Below, in pieces: positions 1 to 8,129 of a stretch of DNA of 64,000 nt. The translations under genes were made by a program, and so were the position numbers. The DNA lies in NCBI RefSeq assembly GCF_000504285.1, contig NZ_KI632511.1, forward strand, positions 989,372-1,053,371, in the 5' to 3' direction. Under the pieces are notes generated by a model. That model saw only the letters and a list, made by a program, of their open reading frames with translations. It did no database searches and had not been told where the DNA came from. The DNA comes from Actinospica robiniae DSM 44927 (lineage in GTDB: Bacteria > Actinomycetota > Actinomycetes > Streptomycetales > Catenulisporaceae). Numbering within the stretch: the first letter of the stretch is position 1; every line of letters begins with the position of its first letter.

Positions 1-319
1 TGGAGTTGCGCAGGAACAGCATGCCGCGCGAACGCAGGAACTTGAACGGCAGCCGCGCCGCCGCACACGTCTCCCACACCAGGTCCAGCACCCGCTCGGC
101 GTCCTGCGGGGTGGCCGAGACGTGGATCTTCCAGCCCTGCTCCGGCAGGCCGTGCCCGTCCGGCAGCACGTGCCACCAGTCCCCGTTCGGCCCGGCGCTC
201 CAGCCGGCCGGGGCCGGGCGGCGCACCTGCGGGAAGGGAGGCGTGAGGTCCTCGCGCAGCGCCGGGTGGTCGTAGAAGTACGGGTCGGCGAGGCAGTACG
301 CCTCATACCGTCTGTCCAT
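1..319 (-). CDS. Class III/IV lanthipeptide synthetase (LanKC/LanL-like), N-terminal part
   Basis: The minus strand reads from ATG at 319 without a stop to the window edge (106 codons), so only the N-terminus is present. It begins MDRRYEAYCLADPYFYD, the very conserved opening of LanKC/LanL enzymes, followed by DWWHVLPDG, GWKIHVSATPQDAE and PFKFLRS, which form the start of the phospholyase domain. Family members dehydrate Ser/Thr in a precursor peptide by phosphorylation and elimination and then cyclise it; kinase and cyclase domains would lie outside the window. A strong Shine-Dalgarno (GGGGAGGAC) sits before this ATG. An in-frame ATG at 355 would add 12 residues but lacks the conserved opening. 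No precursor gene was seen in the 430 nt upstream, so it may lie elsewhere. Family assignment is secure; class III versus IV is not decided. Confidence 0.88.
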   Translation of the reverse strand, partial: MDRRYEAYCLADPYFYDHPALREDLTPPFPQVRRPAPAGWSAGPNGDWWHVLPDGHGLPEQGWKIHVSATPQDAERVLDLVWETCAAARLPFKFLRSRGMLFLRNS

Positions 320-751
320 AACTACGTCCTCCCCTAGCTTCCCCTGGCCGATCATCCGCGAGCGCGGCCCGCCGTGGGCGGCGGCGCCGGACGATGGTGC
401 GTTGTCCCGCTCGGCGAGATTTATTTCAGCCGCGGCGGCGCACGGACAAGACAGCGCACAGCCCCGTTATGCGCCCCTGCCGTCGAGTACGGCCTCCCAC
501 ACGGGTGACGTTTAGCGCATGCGGCGCCGAATGGAGTAGTTGACGAAGCGGCGGTGAGCAGGGGGAAGTGTGGTACCACAGGGGACCTGGAAGATCGCAC
601 ATACGTTTCAGCGTTCGCGGGGAGTGCGGGCCACCCGCTGCCGCGCCGATGCCCCGTGCACGCCGCCCCGAGCGCCGGTTCCCGACGGCGCGTCAGCTCA
701 CGCGCCGCCGGGAGGCGCCCGTCGTGCGCGCCGCGGGCCGACTCAGGACCC
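320..751. other. Gene-free stretch upstream of the lanthipeptide synthetase
   Basis: These 432 nt separate the lanthipeptide synthetase start from the stop of the alpha/beta hydrolase gene, both on the minus strand. The only frames open across it are GC-driven shadows of the hydrolase gene. I looked on the minus strand for a short precursor peptide (leader followed by Ser/Cys-rich core) and found none: the ATG at 520 is stopped after two codons, and a GTG frame at 500 gives a 24-residue Arg-rich peptide without the expected composition. It presumably holds the synthetase promoter. Confidence 0.4.
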
Positions 752-1570
752 TTACTGATCCTCTTCGGTCAGGAAGTCGCGCACCAGCCGCACGAACTCC
801 TCCGGCCGCTCACGCATCAGGAGGTGGCCGCAGTCCACCTCCGCGTAGCCGGCGCCGGGCACCGCCGCGGCGAAGGCCCGGGCCTGCTCCGGCGCAACCA
901 GCGTGTCCTGGCCGCAGCCGATCACCAGCGTCGGCGCGGAGATCCGCGGCAGCAGGCCCCACACGTCCAGGGACGCGACCAGCGCGAGCTGGCGCAGCCG
1001 GCCCGGCGCCGGCGGGTAGAGCCCGTCGAGCCCGATCCCCGCCGCGTCGAGCATCCCGAGCTGCCCGCGGCTGAAGGCGACCATCATCGCGAACCGGGAG
1101 AACGCGGCCGGGTCCCCGGCCAGCCCGGTCCAGACCGTGAGCAGGTTGCGCATATAAGCGTCGGGCGCGCCCAGCCCCGCGACCGGCACCAGCCGGTGCA
1201 CCAGCTCCGGCCGCGTCGCGGCGAGCTCGGCGGCCACCGACCCGCCGAGCGAGTGGCCCACCACGTCCGCCGGCCCCCGGCCCAGGTCGCCGATCACCGC
1301 CGCGACCTGCCCGGCGAGCAGCGTGACGGTCAGCTCGCCCCCGTCATCGCGCGCCGCGTCGCTCCCGGAGAGGTCCGGCAGCACCACGGTGCGCACGTCC
1401 GCGAACTCCTCCGCCACCCCCTCCCACGAACCCGACCCCTCGTTCGTCCCGTGCACCAGCACGAGCGGGCGCCCCGAGCCGAACACCCGGTAGGGCACCA
1501 CCGCCCCACCCACCTTGATCTCCCTGGTCTGCGCGTTGTTGATGTCAGTGATCTCAGTCATCTTGTTCAT
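752..1570 (-). CDS. Alpha/beta hydrolase
   Basis: A 272-residue alpha/beta hydrolase fold enzyme. The oxyanion motif HG is at 40-41, the nucleophile elbow GHSLGG places Ser107, the acid is Asp222 (GCGQDTLV) and the base His249 (CGHLLM), giving a complete Ser-Asp-His triad at the spacing normal for small esterases, epoxide hydrolases and haloperoxidase-like proteins. No signal peptide is present, so it is cytoplasmic. I start it at ATG 1570 (MNKMTEITD) because the 37 residues encoded upstream are Arg/Ser-rich and come from a low-complexity tract; ATG 1561 is an alternative. It is divergent from the XRE regulator gene starting at 1749, a common arrangement in which the regulator controls the hydrolase. 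The substrate cannot be told. Confidence 0.88.
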   Translation of the reverse strand: MNKMTEITDINNAQTREIKVGGAVVPYRVFGSGRPLVLVHGTNEGSGSWEGVAEEFADVRTVVLPDLSGSDAARDDGGELTVTLLAGQVAAVIGDLGRGPADVVGHSLGGSVAAELAATRPELVHRLVPVAGLGAPDAYMRNLLTVWTGLAGDPAAFSRFAMMVAFSRGQLGMLDAAGIGLDGLYPPAPGRLRQLALVASLDVWGLLPRISAPTLVIGCGQDTLVAPEQARAFAAAVPGAGYAEVDCGHLLMRERPEEFVRLVRDFLTEEDQ

Positions 1571-1633
1571 GTCGATCAGTGTGCTGAGCCCTGGCCGCGA
1601 TGAGGAGCGGAGAGATGTTCCTAGGAGCGACGA

Positions 1634-1709
1634 TCCCTGTCTCCGGCTCCTGGCTCCTTGTTCTCCGCTCCCGGTTCTCAATCCTCAGTCCTCAGCTCTC
1701 GCTTCTCGG
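1634..1709. repeat. Pyrimidine-rich low-complexity tract
   Basis: On the plus strand this 76-nt stretch is nearly all C and T with scattered G, built from degenerate copies of CTCC, TTCTC and CTCAG. Adenine is almost absent until about 1680. It lies between the divergent hydrolase and XRE genes, where their promoters and the regulator's operator should be. Strand asymmetry and imperfect repeats suggest slippage or a purine-strand structure; it is not coding in any frame I would accept. Confidence 0.55.
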
Positions 1710-1748
1710 CCGCGGCGCAGAGCGGACCGGGCGGAGAGGATGGTGGAC

Positions 1749-2603
1749 ATGACGATGCAGCGCGACGAGCTGGCCGACTTCCTGCGCCGTTGCCGCGAAC
1801 GGCTCGCGCCGCAGGAGGTCGGCCTGCCCGCCGGAGCGCACCGGCGCACCCCCGGGCTGCGAAGGGAGGAGCTGGCCACCCTCGCCGGAGTCTCACCCGA
1901 CTATGTCGTGCGTCTCGAGCAGGCCCGCAGTTCCCAGCCCTCGCCCCAGCTGCTCGCCGCGCTCGCCCGCGCGCTGCGCCTGACCGCGGACGAGCGCGAC
2001 CACCTTTATCTCCTATCCGGCCACCGCCCGCCCGAGCCCGACCGCGCCGGTGAACAGGTGCGCCCCGCGCTGCTCTACCTGCTCGAGTGCCTGGAGGCCA
2101 CCCCGGCGCAGCTGCTGACCGACCTCGGCGACCTGCTCGCGCAGAACGCGTTGGCCGAAGCGCTCTTCGGCTGCGTGTGCACGATCGCGGAGCCGGACCG
2201 CAACGTCGTGTGGCGCTGGTTCACCGACCTGGGCATGCGCGAGGCCTACCCCGAAGACGAGCACGAGGACCTCAGCCGCCAGCACGTCGCCGACCTGCGC
2301 GCCGCAGCCGCCCGCCGCGGCCACGACCGCGCCTCGCGCGAACTCGTCGCCCGCCTCGAATCCGCCAGCAAGGAGTTCGCCGACCTGTGGCCACGCCACG
2401 AGGTCGCCGTGCGCCGGGCCAGCCGCCTGCGCGTAAGCAACCCGTCCGTCGGCCCGATCGAGTTCGACTTCGAACTCCTCCACACCCGCGCCGCCGACCA
2501 GCACCTGCGCCTGTTCACCGCGCCCCCCGCCTCACCGAGCATCGAAGCCCTCGAACTCCTGCGCGTCATCGGCCCCGAGACCGCCCACCGCAGCCACCGC
2601 TGA
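1749..2603 (+). CDS. XRE-family regulator with MmyB-like ligand-binding domain
   Basis: A 284-residue transcriptional regulator. Residues about 5-65 form the HTH domain, with the family signature RRTPGLRREELATLAGVS followed by DYVVRLEQAR and SPQLLAALARAL. The remainder (LLYLLECLEATPAQLLTDLGDLLAQNALAEALFG and so on) is the MmyB-like PAS-type ligand-binding domain found in many actinobacterial helix-turn-helix regulators. The start at 1749 is preceded at 9-15 nt by GGAGAGG; ATG 1740 directly abuts that sequence and is less likely. In this family the regulator commonly controls the divergent neighbour, often an oxidoreductase or hydrolase, which here would be the alpha/beta hydrolase. The ligand is unknown. 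Confidence 0.9.
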   Translation: MTMQRDELADFLRRCRERLAPQEVGLPAGAHRRTPGLRREELATLAGVSPDYVVRLEQARSSQPSPQLLAALARALRLTADERDHLYLLSGHRPPEPDRAGEQVRPALLYLLECLEATPAQLLTDLGDLLAQNALAEALFGCVCTIAEPDRNVVWRWFTDLGMREAYPEDEHEDLSRQHVADLRAAAARRGHDRASRELVARLESASKEFADLWPRHEVAVRRASRLRVSNPSVGPIEFDFELLHTRAADQHLRLFTAPPASPSIEALELLRVIGPETAHRSHR

Positions 2604-2714
2604 CCGCGCTGCGGCGCTGACGGCCGCCGGCCGACCGCAACCCGCATCGGGCCTCGTCGTCCGCAGCCGGCCGCGACCGGCGCAGGCCGGCCGCGCCTCC
2701 GCGTCCATCTCGTC

Positions 2715-3596
2715 TCAGGGCTCGATGTTCTCCAGATCCTCGAGCAGGCTCGGCCCGACCGGAAGCCAGCCCAGGGCCGCGCGGGTGTGTTCGGACGAGG
2801 CCGGCTGGTCCATCGCGAAGATCGGACCGAACGGGCCGAAGGTCTCCTGCGGCACGGCCTCGACCGGCAGGCGCAGACGCCGGCCGATGACCGCCGCGAT
2901 GTCGCGTACCGCATCGCCCTCGTCGGCCACCGCGTGCCAGGAGGTTCCGGCCGGAGCCGACTCCAGCGCCAGGCGGAAGAGCACCGCCGCGTCCCGGGCG
3001 TGCACCGCGGGCCAGCGCTGGGCGCCGTCGCCCGGGTAGCCGGCCACCCCGGTGCGCCGCGCCGCGTCGACCATCAGCCCCGCGAACCCGCCCCGGCCCC
3101 GGTCGTGCACCGTGCGCGGCATCCGCACCGCCGAGCTGCGCACCCCTTGCGAAGCCAGCTCCAGCAGTTCGTTGACCGTCCGGCCCCGGTCGCCCACCGG
3201 CCCGTCGGTGGGCAGCGGATCGGACTCGGTGGCCGGGCGCCCGGCTATCCACGGCGTGCCCGAAACCGTGACGATCGGCCGGCCGCTGCCCACGAGCTCC
3301 GCGCCGAGCGCGGTCCGGGCGGCACGCTCCTCGGCCAGCGCGCGGGCGAGCGCGTCCGGGTCGCCGTACTCGCGGCTGAAGGCGAGGCTGATCACGCCGT
3401 CGGCCCGGGCAGCGCCGGTCCGCAGGATGTCGAGGTCCTCGATCCGGCCGCGCAGCACCTCGGCCCCGGCCGCGGTGAGGGCGAGCGCGGAGGTGTCCGA
3501 GCGGGCGAGCGCGAGGACGGTGTGGCCGTTGGCCAGCAGCTCGGCGACGACGGCGGTGCCGATGGTGCCGGTGCCGCCGGTGACGAAGACGTGCAT
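2715..3596 (-). CDS. NAD(P)-binding SDR / NAD-dependent epimerase-dehydratase family protein
   Basis: A 293-residue Rossmann-fold protein. The N-terminus MHVFVTGGTGTIG contains the extended/atypical SDR nucleotide-binding motif GGTGTIG (residues 7-13), followed by a divided acidic segment and LAFSREYGDPDAL. Later residues lack an obvious YxxxK catalytic pair, as in atypical NmrA/YwnB-like members that act as NAD(P)H-linked reductases or sensors. It is divergent from the TetR gene starting at 3681, and a perfect inverted repeat lies between them, so it is very probably the target of that repressor. The substrate is unknown. Confidence 0.86.
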   Translation of the reverse strand: MHVFVTGGTGTIGTAVVAELLANGHTVLALARSDTSALALTAAGAEVLRGRIEDLDILRTGAARADGVISLAFSREYGDPDALARALAEERAARTALGAELVGSGRPIVTVSGTPWIAGRPATESDPLPTDGPVGDRGRTVNELLELASQGVRSSAVRMPRTVHDRGRGGFAGLMVDAARRTGVAGYPGDGAQRWPAVHARDAAVLFRLALESAPAGTSWHAVADEGDAVRDIAAVIGRRLRLPVEAVPQETFGPFGPIFAMDQPASSEHTRAALGWLPVGPSLLEDLENIEP

Positions 3597-3612
3597 GGTT
3601 CTCCCGAGATCG

Positions 3613-3663
3613 ATGGGACTCTTGTCCCATCACTCTAGCGCGGTGATGGGACAAGAGTCCCAT
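3613..3663. promoter_or_regulatory. Perfect 21-bp inverted repeat: probable TetR operator
   Basis: Arms at 3613-3633 and 3643-3663 are perfect reverse complements separated by 9 nt (TCTAGCGCG). Each arm is itself a near-palindrome with core GGGACTCTTGTCCC (or its complement), so the region can be two adjacent operator sites facing each other. It lies between the divergent SDR and TetR genes and ends 5 nt before the TetR -10 box, where a bound repressor would block both promoters. Binding by the TetR protein is inferred from position and symmetry. Confidence 0.82.
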
Positions 3664-3667
3664 GCCC

Positions 3668-3673
3668 TAGGAT
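3668..3673 (+). promoter_or_regulatory. -10 box (TAGGAT), leaderless promoter for the TetR gene
   Basis: TAGGAT ends 7 nt before ATG 3681, placing the expected transcription start at or next to the start codon. No Shine-Dalgarno is needed or seen. This supports ATG 3681 rather than ATG 3672, which lies inside the box. Confidence 0.6.
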
Positions 3674-3680
3674 GGACCCC

Positions 3681-4259
3681 ATGGCGCGATGGCAACCGGG
3701 AGCGACCCAGCGGCTCGTCGTCGCGGCCGTGGAACTGTTCAACGAGCAGGGCTACGACGCCACCACGGTCGCGCAGATCGCCGAGCGCGCCGGGGTGACC
3801 AAGAGCACCTTCTTCCGGCACTTCTCAGACAAGCGCGAACTGCTCGTCGCCGGGCAGGAGACCCTCAGCCGGCTGCTGGCCGACGGGATCGGCGAGGCGC
3901 CGGCGACCGCGAGCCCGCTCGAGGCGGTCGCCGCGGGCCTGGTGCGCGCGTCGAGCGAGATGGGCCCGGCGAACCGCGAACTCGGCCCCGGCCTGAAGGC
4001 GGCCGTCGCCGCGAGCACCGAGCTGCAGGAACGCGACGCCCTCAAAAGCGTCGGCCTCGCCGCCGCCATGAGAAAAGCGCTGGTCGAGCGCGGCGTGCCC
4101 GACCCGACCGCGCATCTGGCCGCCGAGTTGGGCGTCCTGGCGTTCAAGCGCGGCTACGCGCACTGGTCCGAAGCCGCCCGCGACGACGGCGAAGGCCTCG
4201 CCCCGCACGCCCTCGCAGCCCTCGACGACCTGCGCGCCGCGACCGCGACCCTCGGCTGA
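3681..4259 (+). CDS. TetR-family repressor
   Basis: A 192-residue TetR protein. Residues about 8-55 (LVVAAVELFNEQGYDATTVAQIAERAGVTKSTFFRHFSDK) are a textbook TetR HTH with recognition helix VTKSTFFRHF; the remaining alpha-helical part is the ligand-binding/dimerisation domain. It is transcribed divergently from the SDR oxidoreductase, with a perfect inverted repeat and a leaderless -10 box directly upstream, so autoregulation and control of the SDR gene are likely. The inducer is unknown. The start is chosen from the leaderless spacing; ATG 3672 would add three residues. Confidence 0.92.
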   Translation: MARWQPGATQRLVVAAVELFNEQGYDATTVAQIAERAGVTKSTFFRHFSDKRELLVAGQETLSRLLADGIGEAPATASPLEAVAAGLVRASSEMGPANRELGPGLKAAVAASTELQERDALKSVGLAAAMRKALVERGVPDPTAHLAAELGVLAFKRGYAHWSEAARDDGEGLAPHALAALDDLRAATATLG

Positions 4260-4434
4260 CACCCCGCCACCCCGCCACCCCGCTCGCTGCCGCCGAACGC
4301 CGGCGCCCGGCCGATCCAGCCCTTTCGGCCTGGCTGGGGTGGCGGCCGCGGCGGCAGGACGCCGTCACCGAGCTTAGCCCCGGCTCCTACCGCTGACGGC
4401 CGCCACCCTGAACCCCGGCTGACCAGTGTCAGCC

Positions 4435-7239
4435 TCACTCGATCCGCGTGCGGCCGAGCCGCTCCTGCTCCCTGCCTGCGAAGAGCCACCCGCCCGCTGT
4501 GGCGGCTGCGGGCAGGGCGAGCAGGACCAGCAGCAGGTCCGTGCCTGGCACTTCACGCAGCCGTTCGAGTGCTTCGATGCCGAAGAACGCCACCGTGTCC
4601 ACATACGCGATCACCGTTCCTCCCACTGCGGCGAGCAGCGCGAGCACGCCGGCCGTGGTGGCGGTGATGCCGCGGCGGGTACGGCCCCGGGCTCCGGACG
4701 CGGTCAGAATGCGCAGGTCGCCCGCCGATTCGGCGCGGATGAGCCCGACCATCATGGCGAGCACGCCGAGAGCGATGAGGATGCCGGCGACGGTGGCGTC
4801 GTCGCGGACCTCGGCCAGCGACGGAGCCTCGCTGCGCACCTCCACCGTCATCCCCGCGGCCAGCGCCATCTGCCGCGCGGAGTTGATCTGCAGCGCGGTC
4901 AGCGGCTGCGGTGCCTGGATCAGCCAGGCGGAGGTCGGCTCGACCGTCAGCTCGAGCGAGTGCACCGCGTGCTCGGAGACCAGGAGGTTCGGGTCCGCTG
5001 TGTCGGTGGGCAGCGCGGACAGCGTCTGCACTGACGGGTTCAGCGCCTGAGCGGTCCGGCCGTCCGGGCCGCTGAAGTCCCCGTAGAGCAGAAACAGTCC
5101 GGACAGGCCCTGCAAGCCCGGCCGCGAGGTGATCAGCATCGTCGTGGCCTGGATCGAGTGCGGGTCGATGCCGTAATGCGCGAGGAGCGCAGGGGTGGCG
5201 ACGAACAGGCTGCCCGAGTCGCCGCTGGTCTTCTGCGGCGTCTTGTGCATCAGGTCGGCCGCCACCGGCTGCAGCGCGAGGACGTCGCGGCTGCCGAGCA
5301 TCGCGGCGATCGCGGTGGCGTGCCGGGTCAGGGCCGCGGTGTCCTGGGCCGGGGAGCCGCCGTTCGGTCCCCGGCCGGTGCCGGGACCGTCGTTCGGCGC
5401 GTACACGACCAGTTGGTCGGACGGCAGGTTGGGGCCGAAGTAGTCGATCGGATCGCTGTAGCGGCCGGTGGTGATGAGGGTGACGAGCACCGCGATCAGC
5501 ACGGCCAGGCTGCCGGCCGCCAGAGCCGCGGCCGAGCGGACGCGGTACCGGGACAGATCGCGCAGCGCGAGCTTGGCGGCCGGCGGCAGCCGGCGCGCCG
5601 GGCCGGCCAGCCGCGCCACGGCGAAGGGCGCCGCCAGCGCCAGGCCCAGTGCGCTCAGCAGCAGCCCGCCGAGCTGGAAGAACGCTGCGCGGCCTCCTTG
5701 GGCGCCCCAGCCGCCGGAAGTGGCGAGCAGCACCGGTGCGCCGATCAGCAGCACCAGCGGGGGCGTCACCGATCGGTGGATCGCGACGGGCGGGGCCGGC
5801 CGGTCGGAGAGCGCTGAGACGATCGGCATCCTGGCGACGGCGTGCGCCGGGCGCCACGCGGCCGTCGTCGCGCAGACCACGGCGAGGATCGCCACGCAGA
5901 CCAGCAGCCACCAGGGCACAGCGGTCCACGGCACGAGGTGCCCGGCGTTGCGCGAGAAGCGGGGAGCGTAGGCGATCCAGGCCGCGAGGCCCAGCCCCGT
6001 GCCGAGCACCGCGCCGAGCGCGCCGGTGAACGCCCCGTCGGCCATGACGGTCAGTCGGATGTCGCGTTCGGTGGCGCCGAGCGCGGCGAGCATGCCCAAG
6101 GCGCGCTGACGTCGACGCGCCAGGGCGGCGAACCCGGCGACCGCCACCAGTCCGGTGAAGACCAGCGCGAGGACGGCGACCGCGAGCACGATGATCTCCG
6201 GCGTGATGCCGGACGACGCCTGCGGGGCCTGCGCGGTCATCCCGTCCGGCAGCGCGCCCGCCGCCAGCTCGGCCGGCGAGGCGTCGAAGAGCACGGTCAC
6301 CGTGTCCGCCGGCCCGAGCGCCGCGCCCGGGCCGAGCCGGCCCGGACCGGCGAGGGCGAACTCGTCGTCGAGGTTCAGCGGGTCCTGCACGATGCCGACG
6401 ACGCTGAGCGCGTCGCCGTTCTCGTGCCAGACGCCGCCGACATGCAGCCCCAGCGTGTCCGCCAGCGAGCCGGTCACGGCGATCTGCCCGGCGGCCGTCG
6501 GGTAGCTCCCGGAGACCAGGGAGAGCATCGGCCGCCCGTATCCGCCGTCAGGGTCCTGGGTACGCAGCTCAGCCCCCTGGGACAGGCCGGTGTCCAGGTT
6601 CCGGTTCTCGATCACGTCGAGCGTGCCGAATCGTGAGCGCAGCGCGGCGAGGTCGTCGGCGAGGCGCGGGTCTCCGCCGGCGAGTTGTACCGCGTGGTTC
6701 GCGGAACCGAAGCCTTGGTTCGAGGGCGGCGACGCGTCGACCGCGACGGCCGAGCCGACCACGGTGCCCGCGACCGCCAGCGTGATCAGCGCCGACACGA
6801 TCACATGCTGACGCCACTCGCGGCGGAAGAGCCGCCACGCCCATCGCAGCATCGCGCGCCGCGCGCTCGCTCGCGGCGTCGTGCGGTCGGCGGGGTCCTT
6901 GGTCTGGGTGGGCGAGCCGCCCTCACGGTCCTCGCCTTCGCCTTCCGTGGAGTCGCGCTTCCACACGTCCCACCGGCCGGTGTCCCGCACGGCTCGTGCA
7001 TACGCGCCACCGACGACGCCGACGAGCCAGTCCATGCTCATACCCTGCTTGGCCCCATCGGGCAGAAACGACAGGCCCACGGCGACTACGGACGCGATCG
7101 CGAGCCAACGCCACGAGATCGAGAACCGCTTCTGGGCGCCGGCCGGGGTGCCGGCCTCGGCGTCGCTGCCCGCGCGCAGCAGCCGAAGCCACCCCAGCAT
7201 CGCGCCGAGGATGAGGAAGACGATGCTCAGCCGTTCCAT
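4435..7239 (-). CDS. FtsX-like ABC transporter permease, duplicated type
   Basis: A 934-residue membrane protein encoded just after an ABC ATPase. Two hydrophobic segments lie near the N-terminus (about 4-21 and 44-60), then a linker of charged residues, a third segment (VIVSALITLAVAGTVVGSAVAV), an extracytoplasmic domain, and an FtsX core of three helices containing the coupling stretch ARRRQRALGMLAALGAT. A second half repeats this plan (ALRDLSRYRVRSAAALAAGSLAVL to the C-terminal helices near LRILTASGARGRTRRG). This is the MacB/LolC-like mechanotransmission class rather than a channel-type importer. ATG 7239 overlaps the ATPase stop by 13 nt, indicating translational coupling; the longer upstream frame is Arg-rich shadow. 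The N-terminal extra helices are unusual for the class. Confidence 0.88.
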   Translation of the reverse strand: MERLSIVFLILGAMLGWLRLLRAGSDAEAGTPAGAQKRFSISWRWLAIASVVAVGLSFLPDGAKQGMSMDWLVGVVGGAYARAVRDTGRWDVWKRDSTEGEGEDREGGSPTQTKDPADRTTPRASARRAMLRWAWRLFRREWRQHVIVSALITLAVAGTVVGSAVAVDASPPSNQGFGSANHAVQLAGGDPRLADDLAALRSRFGTLDVIENRNLDTGLSQGAELRTQDPDGGYGRPMLSLVSGSYPTAAGQIAVTGSLADTLGLHVGGVWHENGDALSVVGIVQDPLNLDDEFALAGPGRLGPGAALGPADTVTVLFDASPAELAAGALPDGMTAQAPQASSGITPEIIVLAVAVLALVFTGLVAVAGFAALARRRQRALGMLAALGATERDIRLTVMADGAFTGALGAVLGTGLGLAAWIAYAPRFSRNAGHLVPWTAVPWWLLVCVAILAVVCATTAAWRPAHAVARMPIVSALSDRPAPPVAIHRSVTPPLVLLIGAPVLLATSGGWGAQGGRAAFFQLGGLLLSALGLALAAPFAVARLAGPARRLPPAAKLALRDLSRYRVRSAAALAAGSLAVLIAVLVTLITTGRYSDPIDYFGPNLPSDQLVVYAPNDGPGTGRGPNGGSPAQDTAALTRHATAIAAMLGSRDVLALQPVAADLMHKTPQKTSGDSGSLFVATPALLAHYGIDPHSIQATTMLITSRPGLQGLSGLFLLYGDFSGPDGRTAQALNPSVQTLSALPTDTADPNLLVSEHAVHSLELTVEPTSAWLIQAPQPLTALQINSARQMALAAGMTVEVRSEAPSLAEVRDDATVAGILIALGVLAMMVGLIRAESAGDLRILTASGARGRTRRGITATTAGVLALLAAVGGTVIAYVDTVAFFGIEALERLREVPGTDLLLVLLALPAAATAGGWLFAGREQERLGRTRIE

Positions 7240-7961
7240 GCGACCGCGCCGCCTTCCTCGACCATCTGACCGTCCTTCAGGTGCACCACTCGGTGCGCCA
7301 GGGATGCCAGCTTCGCGTCGTGCGTGACGACGACCGCGCCGACGCCGGCACGCTCGCACGCGTCGGCGAGCAGCCGCATGACCGCCTCGCCGTTGGCGGA
7401 GTCCAGCGCCCCGGACGGCTCGTCCGCCAGCAGCAGCTTCCGGCCGCCGACGACCGCGCGGGCGATGGCCACCCGCTGGCGCTCGCCGCCGGACAGCTCG
7501 TCGGGGAAGGCGTCGACGCGCTCTTCCAGACCGAGCCGGCCGAGGGCGTCGACCGCCTCGGCCCGGGCCTTGCGGGCCGGCACCCCGTCCAACTCCAGTG
7601 GCATCGACACGTTCTCGGCCGCGGTCAGCCCGGCGAGCAGGTTGTAGTCCTGGAAGACGAACCCGATCGTGCGCCGCCGCAGCCGGGCGCGCTCGCCGCG
7701 AGAGAGGCCGGCCACGTTCCGGCCGGCGATGAAGACCTCTCCACTGCTCGGCTCCTCGAGGCTGCCGGCGACGGTCAGCAGCGAGCTCTTGCCCGAGCCG
7801 CTCGGACCCATCACCGCGACCATCGTGCCGGCGTCGACCACGAGGTCGACGCCGCGCAGCGCGTGCACCTCACCCGCGCCGCGGCCGTAGCGCTTCGCGA
7901 CGCCGCGCAGCTCCAGCAGGCCGGACGGCCCGTCCCCGCCTACTCCAGTTGTTCCCTTCAC
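7227..7961 (-). CDS. ABC transporter ATP-binding protein (LolD/MacB type)
   Basis: A 244-residue ATPase with Walker A GPSGSGKSS (52-60), Q-loop in FVFQDYNL, signature LSGGERQR (156-163), Walker B LLLADEPSG (about 177-185) and H-loop VVTHD. The motif set matches ATPases that pair with FtsX-like permeases, such as LolD, MacB and BceA. The start GTG 7961 has a good ribosome site (GGGAGGG, 5 nt spacing). It overlaps the permease gene by 13 nt, so the two form one operon. A histidine kinase/response regulator pair is transcribed divergently from 8130, the usual partner of antimicrobial-sensing or lantibiotic-resistance exporters. Confidence 0.94.
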   Translation of the reverse strand: MKGTTGVGGDGPSGLLELRGVAKRYGRGAGEVHALRGVDLVVDAGTMVAVMGPSGSGKSSLLTVAGSLEEPSSGEVFIAGRNVAGLSRGERARLRRRTIGFVFQDYNLLAGLTAAENVSMPLELDGVPARKARAEAVDALGRLGLEERVDAFPDELSGGERQRVAIARAVVGGRKLLLADEPSGALDSANGEAVMRLLADACERAGVGAVVVTHDAKLASLAHRVVHLKDGQMVEEGGAVAWNG

Positions 7962-8117
7962 GGAACCCTCCCAGTGCGTGTGTGGGCCTCCAGGCTGCTG
8001 GAACGCGCGCCTACGCCTCTTCTGCGCACGGTTGGATTTCGACGGCGGGCTCGGCCTCCACCCAGGGTTAGAGGCGTCTCTGCCTCCGGGTAGAGGTGCA
8101 CGCTCCGGACCTGGCCG

Positions 8118-8123
8118 TACGAT
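8118..8123 (+). promoter_or_regulatory. -10 box (TACGAT), leaderless promoter for the kinase/regulator operon
   Basis: TACGAT ends 6 nt before the GTG start of the histidine kinase, and no Shine-Dalgarno is visible. Upstream, two similar blocks (GGTTAGAGGCG at about 8067 and GGGTAGAGGTG at about 8087) look like a direct repeat that could bind a regulator. Confidence 0.55.
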
Positions 8124-8129
8124 CGGACG

